NCBI GenBank assembly: GCA_963676415.1
Contig: OY781097.1
Span: 3,968,001-4,032,000, forward strand
Length of the DNA stretch: 64,000 nucleotides
Source: G963662905 sp963676415
Lineage (GTDB): Bacteria > Bacteroidota > Bacteroidia > Bacteroidales > WRLA01
Direction: 5' to 3'
Below are positions 18,388 to 26,487 of the stretch, in pieces (the first letter of the stretch is position 1; every line of letters begins with the position of its first letter). The notes under the pieces are model-generated. The model made no database searches. It was not told where the DNA came from and was given only the letters and a program-made list of their open reading frames with translations. The translations under genes and the position numbers were made by a program.

Positions 18388-19332
18388 ATGAACAAATTAG
18401 CAGTAATAGCTTTTGGCGGAAATGCACTACTCAGAGGCGATCAAAAAGGCACCATCGACGAGCAGGAAGCCAATGTTTTTGACACCTGCAGCCATGTTTT
18501 CGAACTTATTCGCCGTGGATATAATGTGGTGCTTGGCCATGGAAACGGCCCTCAGGTAGGCAATGTGCTTTTGCAACACGAAGCCGGTGAGAAGGTTTTT
18601 GGTATTCCCAAAATGCCCATTGATTTTTGTGTAGCCGAAACACAGGGTTCGATTGGTTATATGATCGAGCAGCAAATGCGCAATGTATTGATGAATGAAA
18701 ACATTGAGCGCGATGTTATTACGCTCATCACGGAAGTGATGGTCGATAAAAACGATCCTGCTTTCCAAAACCCCACAAAACCGGTTGGTCCCTTTTATAC
18801 CGAAGAAGAAGCAAATAAATATGCCAGCGCAACTAATGCCCAATTCGCAGCCGATCCACGGGGAAGAGGATACCGCAAAGTAGTGGCCAGCCCGCGTCCG
18901 GTAAGTATCAACAATAGAAAAACCATTGAAAACATTGCCCGTTCCGGTCAGATTGTAATCACAGTTGGTGGCGGTGGCATACCTGTTTTCAAAGTTGAAG
19001 AGAACAAACTCCAGGGCATTGATGCCGTTATTGATAAAGACCTGGCCAGCAGCATGCTTGCAACACAAATCAAGGCCGATGAGTTTTATATCCTAACCGA
19101 TGTGCCCAAGGTTTGCATCAATTTCCATAAACCTAACCAAAAGGACCTGGATGTAATTACAGTAAGCGAAGCCGAGCAATACCTCGAAGAAGGGCATTTT
19201 GCCCCAGGCAGCATGGCGCCAAAAGTAAAAGCAGCACTCGAATTCGTGAAAAACGGCGGTGAAAAATGTATCATTACAACAGCCGCAGAACTGGATAATG
19301 AAGGCTCCGGCACACAAATTATTAAAGGATAA
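18388..19332 (+). CDS. arcC: Carbamate kinase
   Basis: 314 residues, full length for the family. Characteristic segments are AFGGNALL near the N-terminus, VLGHGNGPQVGN, TQGSIGYMIEQ, AADPRGRGYRKVVASPRP, GQIVITVGGGGIPV and FAPGSMAPKVKAALEFV. The enzyme transfers phosphate from carbamoyl phosphate to ADP, giving ATP, CO2 and NH3. It is followed 41 bp later by ornithine carbamoyltransferase, so the pair should convert citrulline and phosphate to ornithine and ATP. Arginine deiminase is not in the window. Confidence 0.95.
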   Translation: MNKLAVIAFGGNALLRGDQKGTIDEQEANVFDTCSHVFELIRRGYNVVLGHGNGPQVGNVLLQHEAGEKVFGIPKMPIDFCVAETQGSIGYMIEQQMRNVLMNENIERDVITLITEVMVDKNDPAFQNPTKPVGPFYTEEEANKYASATNAQFAADPRGRGYRKVVASPRPVSINNRKTIENIARSGQIVITVGGGGIPVFKVEENKLQGIDAVIDKDLASSMLATQIKADEFYILTDVPKVCINFHKPNQKDLDVITVSEAEQYLEEGHFAPGSMAPKVKAALEFVKNGGEKCIITTAAELDNEGSGTQIIKG

Positions 19333-19373
19333 ACCAAGATCACCACAAAATATAATTTTTTAAAAATCACAAC

Positions 19374-20375
19374 ATGGCTTACAATCTGAGAAACCGCAAT
19401 TTCCTGAAGCTCTTAGACTTCAGCCCCAAAGAAATCAAATTTATGCTTGATCTGTCGGCAGATCTGAAAAAAGCAAAATATGCCGGCACTGAGCAACAAA
19501 CAATGAAAGGCAAAAACATTGCTTTGATTTTCGAAAAAAGCTCTACACGTACACGCTGTGCTTTTGAAACCGCTGCTTACGACCAGGGCGCCAATGTAAC
19601 TTATTTAGGACCTTCAGGTTCTCAAATCGGTGCAAAAGAATCGATGAAAGATACTGCACGCGTTTTGGGCAGAATGTACGATGGCATCGAATACCGTGGC
19701 TTCGGACAAGATGTTGTTGAAGAGCTGGGTAAATATGCCGGCGTTCCGGTATGGAATGGTTTGACCACAGAATATCACCCAACACAAATCCTTGCAGATT
19801 TCCTCACAATGATGGAACACTCTGACAAGCCTTTGAAAAATGTTACTTTTGCTTATGTGGGCGATGCACGCAACAATATGGGCAACTCACTGATGATCGG
19901 CGCTGCCAAAATGGGAATGGACTTCCGTTCTATTGCTCCAAAAAGCGTTCAACCCGAAGAAACACTCGTAAACGAAGCCAAAGAAATCGCCAAAGAAACC
20001 GGCGCTAAAATTCTGGTTACCGACAATATCGGAGAAGGCGTTAAAGGCTGCGACTTTATTTATACCGATGTTTGGGTATCGATGGGCGAACCCGATGAAG
20101 TTTGGAAAGAACGTATCGAGCTGCTGAAGCCTTACCAGGTAAACAAAGCAATGATGGACGCTACCGGAAACCCGGATGTTAAGTTCATGCACTGCCTTCC
20201 CGCTTTCCACAACAGGGAAACCAAAATTGGTGAAGAAATTTACCAGAAATTTGGCATCGAATCCATGGAAGTAACTGAGGAAGTTTTCGAATCTCCTGCA
20301 TCCATTGTATTCGACGAAGCCGAAAACCGCCTGCATACCATCAAAGCAGTGATGGTTGCTACTCTTGGCGCATAA
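19374..20375 (+). CDS. arcB: Ornithine carbamoyltransferase, probably catabolic
   Basis: 333 residues. The carbamoyl-phosphate motif SSTRTR is at 56-61 and HCLPAFH is at 273-279. SMGEPDEVWKERIELLKPYQVN and the EVFESPASIVFDEAENRLH region are typical of long, catabolic-type OTCases. It interconverts ornithine plus carbamoyl phosphate with citrulline plus phosphate. Pairing with carbamate kinase supports the catabolic direction (ArcB rather than ArgF), but sequence alone does not settle this. Confidence 0.93.
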   Translation: MAYNLRNRNFLKLLDFSPKEIKFMLDLSADLKKAKYAGTEQQTMKGKNIALIFEKSSTRTRCAFETAAYDQGANVTYLGPSGSQIGAKESMKDTARVLGRMYDGIEYRGFGQDVVEELGKYAGVPVWNGLTTEYHPTQILADFLTMMEHSDKPLKNVTFAYVGDARNNMGNSLMIGAAKMGMDFRSIAPKSVQPEETLVNEAKEIAKETGAKILVTDNIGEGVKGCDFIYTDVWVSMGEPDEVWKERIELLKPYQVNKAMMDATGNPDVKFMHCLPAFHNRETKIGEEIYQKFGIESMEVTEEVFESPASIVFDEAENRLHTIKAVMVATLGA

Positions 20376-20399
20376 GAAATCACATTTGATTTATACAGA

Positions 20400-20430
20400 A
20401 AAGACAGCTCAATGGGCTGTCTTTTTTTAT
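20400..20430 (+). terminator. Terminator of arcC-arcB
   Basis: AAGACAGC(TC) pairs with GGGCTGTCTT and is followed by a run of T. It lies 25 bp after the arcB stop codon. Confidence 0.85.
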
Positions 20431-20815
20431 TTCGGGAAAAACTTATGTTTTGACACCAAATTTCGCGGGAAGACAAACTATAAAATCTCCAACAGGTTCC
20501 TCCAAAGTTTTCCTCATGTTTCGGAAACTTTGTCGGAATGACGCGTTTTACAAAGTCAGAGGGCAAATGCGGTGCACTTCGACTTGGTTCGGCTACGCTC
20601 ACCACAGGACGCTCAGTGACCAGGCCGCATTTGCCTTAAACGCTTAATAAACAGCGTCATTCCGATCGAAACAAAGCCGAACGAAGTGATTAAGGCTTTG
20701 TGAAGGGAGGAATCTTTTGGAGTTTATTTTATTTTATTAAATATCTTATTTCCAAATATCTAATTAATAACTAATTTCAAACATTATCATTACCCACGAA
20801 ATTCCTAGTAGAACC
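20431..20815. repeat. Long structured dispersed repeat, copy 1
   Basis: About 385 bp related to 50605-51004. The core contains nested inverted repeats: GGAATGACGC (about 20531) with GCGTCATTCC (about 20655), and GGCAAATGCGG with CCGCATTTGCC inside it. An outer pair is GATTCCTCC-type against GGAGGAATC. The inner loop carries a TTCGGCTACGCTCACC segment shared exactly by both copies. Short open frames exist but differ between copies and start weakly, so the repeat is probably non-coding. Confidence 0.8.
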
Positions 20816-20855
20816 AGAATTGAGATCATTCTTGAGCAAGCTCATTAACAATCAC

Positions 20856-22628
20856 CTATCCCCTAAAACTAATTTTACGCAGACGCAAACTCTTCGGCGT
20901 GATCTCGAGGAGTTCGTCATCGCGGATATATTCCATGGCTTCTTCGAGTGTAAACTCAATTTTTGGTGGCAATTTTACATTGTCATCGGAGCCGGCAGCA
21001 CGCATATTAGTGAGTTTTTTCCCTTTGATGACATTGAGTGGCAGATCAATTTTGCGGGTATGTTCTCCAACCACCTGTCCTTTATACACCTGCTCACCGG
21101 GCGCCACAAAGAAACGTCCGCGGTCTTTCAGCCTGTCAATTGCATAAGCCAGTGCCTGACCGGTCTCCATAGATACCAGCGAACCGTTTTGATTGGAAAT
21201 AATTTCTTCTTTCAGGGGACCATATTCGAGGAAACGGTGCGTCATTACGGCTTCGCCGGATGTTAAAGTAACCAGTTGATTACGCATCCCAATAAGGCCA
21301 CGGGAAGGAACAACAAATTCAAGATGAAGGATATCGCCTTTGGGTTCCATCACCTGCATCTCCCCTTTTCTATTGGTAACCAGCTCAATGGCTTTTCCAG
21401 ACATATGTTCGGGCAAATCAATGACCAGCAATTCGAAAGGCTCACATTTCTGACCATCAATTTCTTTCTGGATTACCTGGGGTTTCCCCACTTGTAGTTC
21501 ATAACCTTCACGGCGCATGGTTTCAATCAGGATGGAAAGATGGAGGATTCCGCGGCCAAACACATTAAATTTGTCTTCCGAATTGGTTTCTTCTACTTTG
21601 AGGGCCAGGTTTTTCTCCATTTCTTTCATCAGTCGGTCGCGGAGATGGCGTGATGTAACGTATTTGCCTTCTTTGCCAAAAAACGGGCTGTTGTTAATGG
21701 TAAAAAGCATACTCATGGTGGGTTCGTCCACCTGGATGCGTTGCAGTGCTTCAGGCTGCTGCAAATCGGCTACCGTATCGCCAATATCAAATCCTTCGAT
21801 GCCCACCAAAGCGCAGATATCGCCACAACTCACCTGTTTGGCTTTTTCGCGTCCCAGGCCTTTAAATACATAGAGTTCTTTAACCTTCACTTTTTTTGTT
21901 GAGCCATCGCGTTTGCAAAGTGCATATTCCTGGCCTTCAACAATATCGCCACGAAAAACACGTCCAATGGCAATCCGTCCCACAAAACTGCTGTAATCAA
22001 GGCTGGCCACCTGCATTTGCGTAGGGCCTTCAACATATTTGGGCTCGGGAATGATATCGATGATTTTATCGAGCAAAGGCAGGATATTATCGGTAGGTTC
22101 TGTCCAGTCGTCGCTCATCCAGCCCTGCTTGGAGCTTCCGAAAACGGTTTCAAAATCGAGCTGGTCTTCGGTAGCATCAAGGCTGAACATCAAATCAAAC
22201 ACGGCTTGCTGTGTTTCATCCGGACGACAGTTTTCCTTATCGACCTTGTTAACCACTACAATAGGTTTTAAACCGCGTTCGATGGCTTTACCGAGCACAA
22301 AACGTGTTTGCGGCATGGGGCCTTCAAAAGCATCCACCAGCAGCAGAACCCCATCAGCCATTTTCAAAACGCGTTCCACTTCCCCACCAAAATCGGCGTG
22401 ACCAGGCGTATCTATCAGATTGATTTTAATGTCTTTATATTGAACAGAAACATTCTTCGAAATAATCGTGATTCCCCTTTCGCGTTCCAGATCATTATTG
22501 TCGAGCAAAAGCTCCGTATGTTCCTTCCTGCTGTCAAGGGTTTTGCAGGTTTCGATGATCCGGTCAACCAGGGTTGTTTTGCCATGATCTACGTGCGCGA
22601 TAATGGCTATGTTGCGTATTTTTTGCAT
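20856..22628 (-). CDS. typA: Translational GTPase TypA/BipA
   Basis: 590 residues. The G domain has AHVDHGKTTL (G1, residues 10-19), RGITI (G2), DTPGHADF (G3), NKVDKENC (G4), followed by EF-G-like domains and the TypA-specific C-terminus (SRGLIGMRNQLVTLTSGEAVMTHRF; QVYKGQVVGEH). TypA is a ribosome-binding GTPase involved in 50S assembly and stress or cold growth. It stands as a single gene with its own promoter. Confidence 0.96.
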   Translation of the reverse strand: MQKIRNIAIIAHVDHGKTTLVDRIIETCKTLDSRKEHTELLLDNNDLERERGITIISKNVSVQYKDIKINLIDTPGHADFGGEVERVLKMADGVLLLVDAFEGPMPQTRFVLGKAIERGLKPIVVVNKVDKENCRPDETQQAVFDLMFSLDATEDQLDFETVFGSSKQGWMSDDWTEPTDNILPLLDKIIDIIPEPKYVEGPTQMQVASLDYSSFVGRIAIGRVFRGDIVEGQEYALCKRDGSTKKVKVKELYVFKGLGREKAKQVSCGDICALVGIEGFDIGDTVADLQQPEALQRIQVDEPTMSMLFTINNSPFFGKEGKYVTSRHLRDRLMKEMEKNLALKVEETNSEDKFNVFGRGILHLSILIETMRREGYELQVGKPQVIQKEIDGQKCEPFELLVIDLPEHMSGKAIELVTNRKGEMQVMEPKGDILHLEFVVPSRGLIGMRNQLVTLTSGEAVMTHRFLEYGPLKEEIISNQNGSLVSMETGQALAYAIDRLKDRGRFFVAPGEQVYKGQVVGEHTRKIDLPLNVIKGKKLTNMRAAGSDDNVKLPPKIEFTLEEAMEYIRDDELLEITPKSLRLRKISFRG

Positions 22629-22647
22629 ACTTCTGAATTTGAGCGTG

Positions 22648-22655
22648 CAAAAATA
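22648..22655 (-). promoter_or_regulatory. -7 element of typA
   Basis: TATTTTTG on the minus strand, 19 bp before the start codon. Confidence 0.45.
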
Positions 22656-22699
22656 GTCTTAATAATCGACATTAATCAGTGTCCTTTGTGAAATAAAAG

Positions 22700-24796
22700 T
22701 TATTTCTCATCAGCATTTGAGCTTAAATACTTGTTTTTGAAATATTTGAAGAGCTCATATTGTGTTCGTATATTCTTTTTGCCACCTTCAATAATTTGGT
22801 TCACATTATCTTCATCTACGAGCCGGGCGCTGACATTATCGTTTAATTGGATATTAATAATGTCAATCAATTCCTGTTTTAGTTTTTTATCAGGAATAGG
22901 AATAACACACTCAATTCTCCGGTAAAGGTTCCGTTTCATCCAATCGGCAGAACCTATATAAACTTTCTCCTTGCCACCGGCATAGAAATAAAATACGCGC
23001 GCATGCTCGAGATAACGGTCCACAATACGGATAATACGGATATTTTTGCTGTATTTCTTATTCGGAATCAAACAGTTTACGCCACGCACCAGACAGTCGA
23101 TTTTCACACCTGCTTCACTGGCTTTATAGAGTTCGGATATCATTTTCGGATCTTCCAAACCATTGACTTTAATGACAATATGAGCTTTCTCTCCTTTCTG
23201 CGCCTGCTTAATTTCCTTGTCAATCAACTTTTTAAAAGTTTCGGTCATATTGAAATTGGGCACAAGGATTTTATCAAATTTTTCCGGGGGTGTTTGATGC
23301 TCCAGATAGCTGAAGAGCTTGTTTAGATCGGAAATTATATCCGCATTGGCGGTAAAATATCCATGATCGCAATACAATCGGGCTGTTTTTTCGTTAAAAT
23401 TCCCGGTTCCGATAAAACTCAAATCACGGTTTTCACCCTTCGGTCCTACTTTTCTTTTGATAAGTGCAACTTTTGAATGCACTTTTAAGCCCGGCAGAAA
23501 ATAGATTATCTTGATACCGGAATGTTTCATTTCCCGGGCATACTGCAAGTTGGCTTCTTCATCAAAACGGGCTTTCAGCTCCACAAAAACAGTCACATTT
23601 TTTCCACTGAGTGCAGCACGAATCAGGCTGTTGACCACTGCAGAATTGGAAGCAACACGATACTGGGTAATCTTAATGCTTTCCACATCACCGTTATGAC
23701 CGGCTTCCTGCAAAAAGCTGATAAAATATTCGAAACTTTGGTATGGAAAACTTAAAAGTACATCCTGATTTTCAACAACCTGAAGCATTGAGGCTGCGTT
23801 TTCGAAAACCGGCAGTCTAATCGGTTTTATATTTTCCAGTTCATGCTGCGGATGAAAAGGGTTTGGAAAGGAGAAAAAATTCCTAAAATTATTGGTCCTC
23901 CCTCCTTTTACGATTGTATCGTGCGATATATCAAGTGTTTCCAAAAGGAAGTGCAACATATTCTCGGGCATTTCCTTATTGAACTGGAATCGGTTTGGCC
24001 GTCCTACAGCGCGGGTTTGTTCGAGCTGTTCAATAGCCTCGATCAGGTCCTCATTGTCGTAATCTTCATAATCCAGGTCTGCATCGCGGGTAATTTTAAT
24101 GGTGTACCAGTTATTGATATGAAAACCTGGGAAAATTTCATGGGCATAGCGCATAATCAAATCTTCCAGGAACATCACGCTATGGCGGCCTTCTCGCACC
24201 GGAAGCTGGATAAAACGCGAAATATCATGATCGGTCGGCAGTTTCAGCAAAGCATAACGCGGAGTGCGTACTTTAATGCTCCCGAGTGTTTTCTGTTTGG
24301 TATAGAGCTGGATTGCGATATAAATCTGGCCAGTTCGTAAAAATGGCCGGATACGTTTTTTAATCAAAAGTATGGGCTGCACTGCCGGCAAAACTTCATG
24401 CGAAAAAATGCTGTGGGCATGAGCTTCCTGCTCAGCATTCAAACGGGCATCAAAGGCGGGCAGCTCAATGCCAATTTCTTCCAGCTTCGGGAGGATACGG
24501 TTATAAAAAAGCTCGTTAAACTCAATCTGGTGGCGCGATACAATTTTGTTGATCTCACGGATAAAAGCATCCGGTTTAACGCTCTTATACTTCGGATGCT
24601 CCGGATCCAGGCTACGTTCCAGTTCGCGGTAATAACTTACGCGCACGCGGTAAAACTCTTCCAGATTATTGGAATATATTGCCAGGAATTTGATGCGTTC
24701 GTACAAAGGAAGACCTTCATCATAAGCAACTTCCAATACCCTGTGGTTAAATGACAACCAACTTATGTCACGGTTAAAAAAACGATATGTTGCCAT
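22700..24796 (-). CDS. ppk1: Polyphosphate kinase 1
   Basis: 698 residues, usual length. Recognisable parts are the N-terminal FFNRDISWLSFNHRVLEVA, a middle domain with IQLPVREGRHSVMFLEDLI, the phospholipase-D-like catalytic domains with FVELKARFDEEANL and the autophosphorylated His in KVHSKVALI, then ARLYCDHGYFTAN, and a C-terminal VYIGSADWMKRNLYRRIE. It makes polyphosphate from ATP reversibly, in the cytoplasm or at the membrane. It is divergent from the TlpA-like gene, with a 121-bp spacer. Confidence 0.96.
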   Translation of the reverse strand: MATYRFFNRDISWLSFNHRVLEVAYDEGLPLYERIKFLAIYSNNLEEFYRVRVSYYRELERSLDPEHPKYKSVKPDAFIREINKIVSRHQIEFNELFYNRILPKLEEIGIELPAFDARLNAEQEAHAHSIFSHEVLPAVQPILLIKKRIRPFLRTGQIYIAIQLYTKQKTLGSIKVRTPRYALLKLPTDHDISRFIQLPVREGRHSVMFLEDLIMRYAHEIFPGFHINNWYTIKITRDADLDYEDYDNEDLIEAIEQLEQTRAVGRPNRFQFNKEMPENMLHFLLETLDISHDTIVKGGRTNNFRNFFSFPNPFHPQHELENIKPIRLPVFENAASMLQVVENQDVLLSFPYQSFEYFISFLQEAGHNGDVESIKITQYRVASNSAVVNSLIRAALSGKNVTVFVELKARFDEEANLQYAREMKHSGIKIIYFLPGLKVHSKVALIKRKVGPKGENRDLSFIGTGNFNEKTARLYCDHGYFTANADIISDLNKLFSYLEHQTPPEKFDKILVPNFNMTETFKKLIDKEIKQAQKGEKAHIVIKVNGLEDPKMISELYKASEAGVKIDCLVRGVNCLIPNKKYSKNIRIIRIVDRYLEHARVFYFYAGGKEKVYIGSADWMKRNLYRRIECVIPIPDKKLKQELIDIINIQLNDNVSARLVDEDNVNQIIEGGKKNIRTQYELFKYFKNKYLSSNADEK

Positions 24797-24874
24797 GCAG
24801 AAATTCCTTTTTGATTGAAGGGCAAGTTACACAAAAAGCCTGACCTGCCTTTACGCAGAGCTTTATTTTTTTGC

Positions 24875-24882
24875 TATTTTTG
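24875..24882 (+). promoter_or_regulatory. -7 element of the TlpA-like gene
   Basis: TATTTTTG, 36 bp before the start codon, fitting TANNTTTG. Confidence 0.5.
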
Positions 24883-24917
24883 GCGGGTTTTACGAATATA
24901 TCATAAATAAAACCGGA

Positions 24918-25469
24918 ATGTCAAAAAGAATTTCGATGAAAATTTTCATAACCACACTATCTGTTTTTCTGCTGTTTTTGGGATATGTGCATCAGCTTCA
25001 GGCGCAAAATACGCTTAAAGACCGAGGCTATATTGTTGAAGTGGGCGATCAGGCTCCTGTTTTTACGGCAAAGCTCGACAATGGCAAGCAATTCAACCTT
25101 AAAAAGCAAAGGGGCAATATTGTGATGTTGCAGTTCACTGCCAGCTGGTGCGGTGTGTGCCGCAAGGAAATGCCGCATATCGAAAAGAGGATTTGGCAAA
25201 AATTCAAAGATAAAGGCGTAGTTGTTATAGGTATTGATCGCGATGAACCATTGGAAACAGTACAAAAATTCGCAAAACAGACCGGCATCAGCTACCCTCT
25301 GGCACTCGATCCGGCCGCGGAAATCTTTCAGCTTTATGCTCATCCCAAGGCCGGTGTTACGCGCAATGTCCTGATCGACAGGGAAGGCAAAATAGTGTTC
25401 CTTACCCGATTGTTCGACGAAAAAGAGTTTGATGCGCTAATCGGTAAAATAGAAGAATTACTGAAATAA
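24918..25469 (+). CDS. TlpA/ResA-like periplasmic thioredoxin
   Basis: 183 residues. A signal peptide or membrane anchor (residues 8-30, ending LQAQ) is followed by a thioredoxin fold: GDQAPVFTAKLDNGKQFNLK, then MLQFTASWCGVC with the redox pair C78/C81, a VVVIGIDRDEP strand, and the cis-proline region GVTRNVLIDREGKI. Such proteins reduce disulphides or assist cytochrome maturation outside the cytoplasm. The start at 24918 has a second ATG six codons later that may be the real one. The next gene is 56 bp downstream. Confidence 0.9.
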   Translation: MSKRISMKIFITTLSVFLLFLGYVHQLQAQNTLKDRGYIVEVGDQAPVFTAKLDNGKQFNLKKQRGNIVMLQFTASWCGVCRKEMPHIEKRIWQKFKDKGVVVIGIDRDEPLETVQKFAKQTGISYPLALDPAAEIFQLYAHPKAGVTRNVLIDREGKIVFLTRLFDEKEFDALIGKIEELLK

Positions 25470-25524
25470 AAATTGATATCCAGTAAATTACATCCGAAAA
25501 ACAAATCAAATTTTATACGCTTCC

Positions 25525-26301
25525 ATGAAACAAATATTCCTGACGGCACTGATCCTGTTCTACAGCCTGTTTTCCATTGCTCAGGTGAATACGGAAAAAT
25601 ACCGCAAATACGGAACGAAGCCCGGGTTTAATACAAATTTGGGACTGAATGTTGGCTACGAAAAAGGTAATTCCAATTATCTGACAACCGAAGCCAAAAT
25701 CCGTTTTGACTACAATATGATCCGGTATAACTTTTTTCTGGTAGGAAGTATTGATTATAAAGATGCGAACGAAGAAAAAGTAAAGAACAAAGGGTTTGCG
25801 CATTTTCGGGCCATCAGGAAACTCAGCAAGGTGTTTTCAACAGAAGCTTTTGCGCAGCTCGAATACGATGAGTTTATTGATTTGAACGAAAGGTTGTTGC
25901 TGGGTGGCGGAATCCGTTTAAACCCCACGAATGCGGGAAATAAACCGGACAGCCTCCGGAAACTGGATTTCCATATTGGTATTGGGATGATGTATGAAGA
26001 TGAAGAATATCAAAATCTGGAATCCGGCCTGAACTTTAATACAGAGGCACGCTCAACGAATTATTTATCGGTCGATTATGATCTTACCCAAACAGCGAAC
26101 ATTGCCGGAGTATTTTATTATCAGCCTTTAGTACGTGATTTTTCTGATTTCCGCTTTATGGCCGATGCCGTTCTGGAAGTAAAAGTTTTGAAAAGGCTCT
26201 TTTTACAAATAGTGCTGCATTATAAATACGACAGCCGACCGGAAATTGTTGATGTAAAATACGATCTGGAACTGGAAAACGGACTACGGTTTAACTTGTA
26301 G
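25525..26301 (+). CDS. DUF481-like outer-membrane beta-barrel protein
   Basis: 258 residues. The signal peptide 1-20 ends SIAQ. The remainder is alternating amphipathic strands with aromatic ends (NVGYEKGNSNYLTTEAKIRFDYN, FFLVGSIDYKDANEEKVKNKGFAHFRAI, FAQLEYDEFIDLNERLLLGGGIR, LQIVLHYKYDSRP), the pattern of the DUF481/YdiY family. The final residue context (LENGLRFNL) suits a barrel C-terminus. Function unknown. It may be co-transcribed with the TlpA-like gene. Confidence 0.75.
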   Translation: MKQIFLTALILFYSLFSIAQVNTEKYRKYGTKPGFNTNLGLNVGYEKGNSNYLTTEAKIRFDYNMIRYNFFLVGSIDYKDANEEKVKNKGFAHFRAIRKLSKVFSTEAFAQLEYDEFIDLNERLLLGGGIRLNPTNAGNKPDSLRKLDFHIGIGMMYEDEEYQNLESGLNFNTEARSTNYLSVDYDLTQTANIAGVFYYQPLVRDFSDFRFMADAVLEVKVLKRLFLQIVLHYKYDSRPEIVDVKYDLELENGLRFNL

Positions 26302-26487
26302 GGGAGATTTGTATATTTACACATTATGGACAAACTCTAATTATACGAAGCACACACAGGACGGTAATTTTATTACGGTCGTCTTTCCTTTCTACTCTTA
26401 TTTTCAAAAGTTTTTAGCTCTTTCTTCCCGCTCTTCCCAATAATTCCTTAAATTTACTCCAAATCAATTCCAAGCAACAGAGCCTAT

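Noticed and set aside
20356..20647. Small frames of 61-65 residues in the dispersed repeat, also at 50558-50850
   Set aside because: The encoded peptides follow the inverted repeats, and start and frame differ between the two copies, so coding is unlikely.
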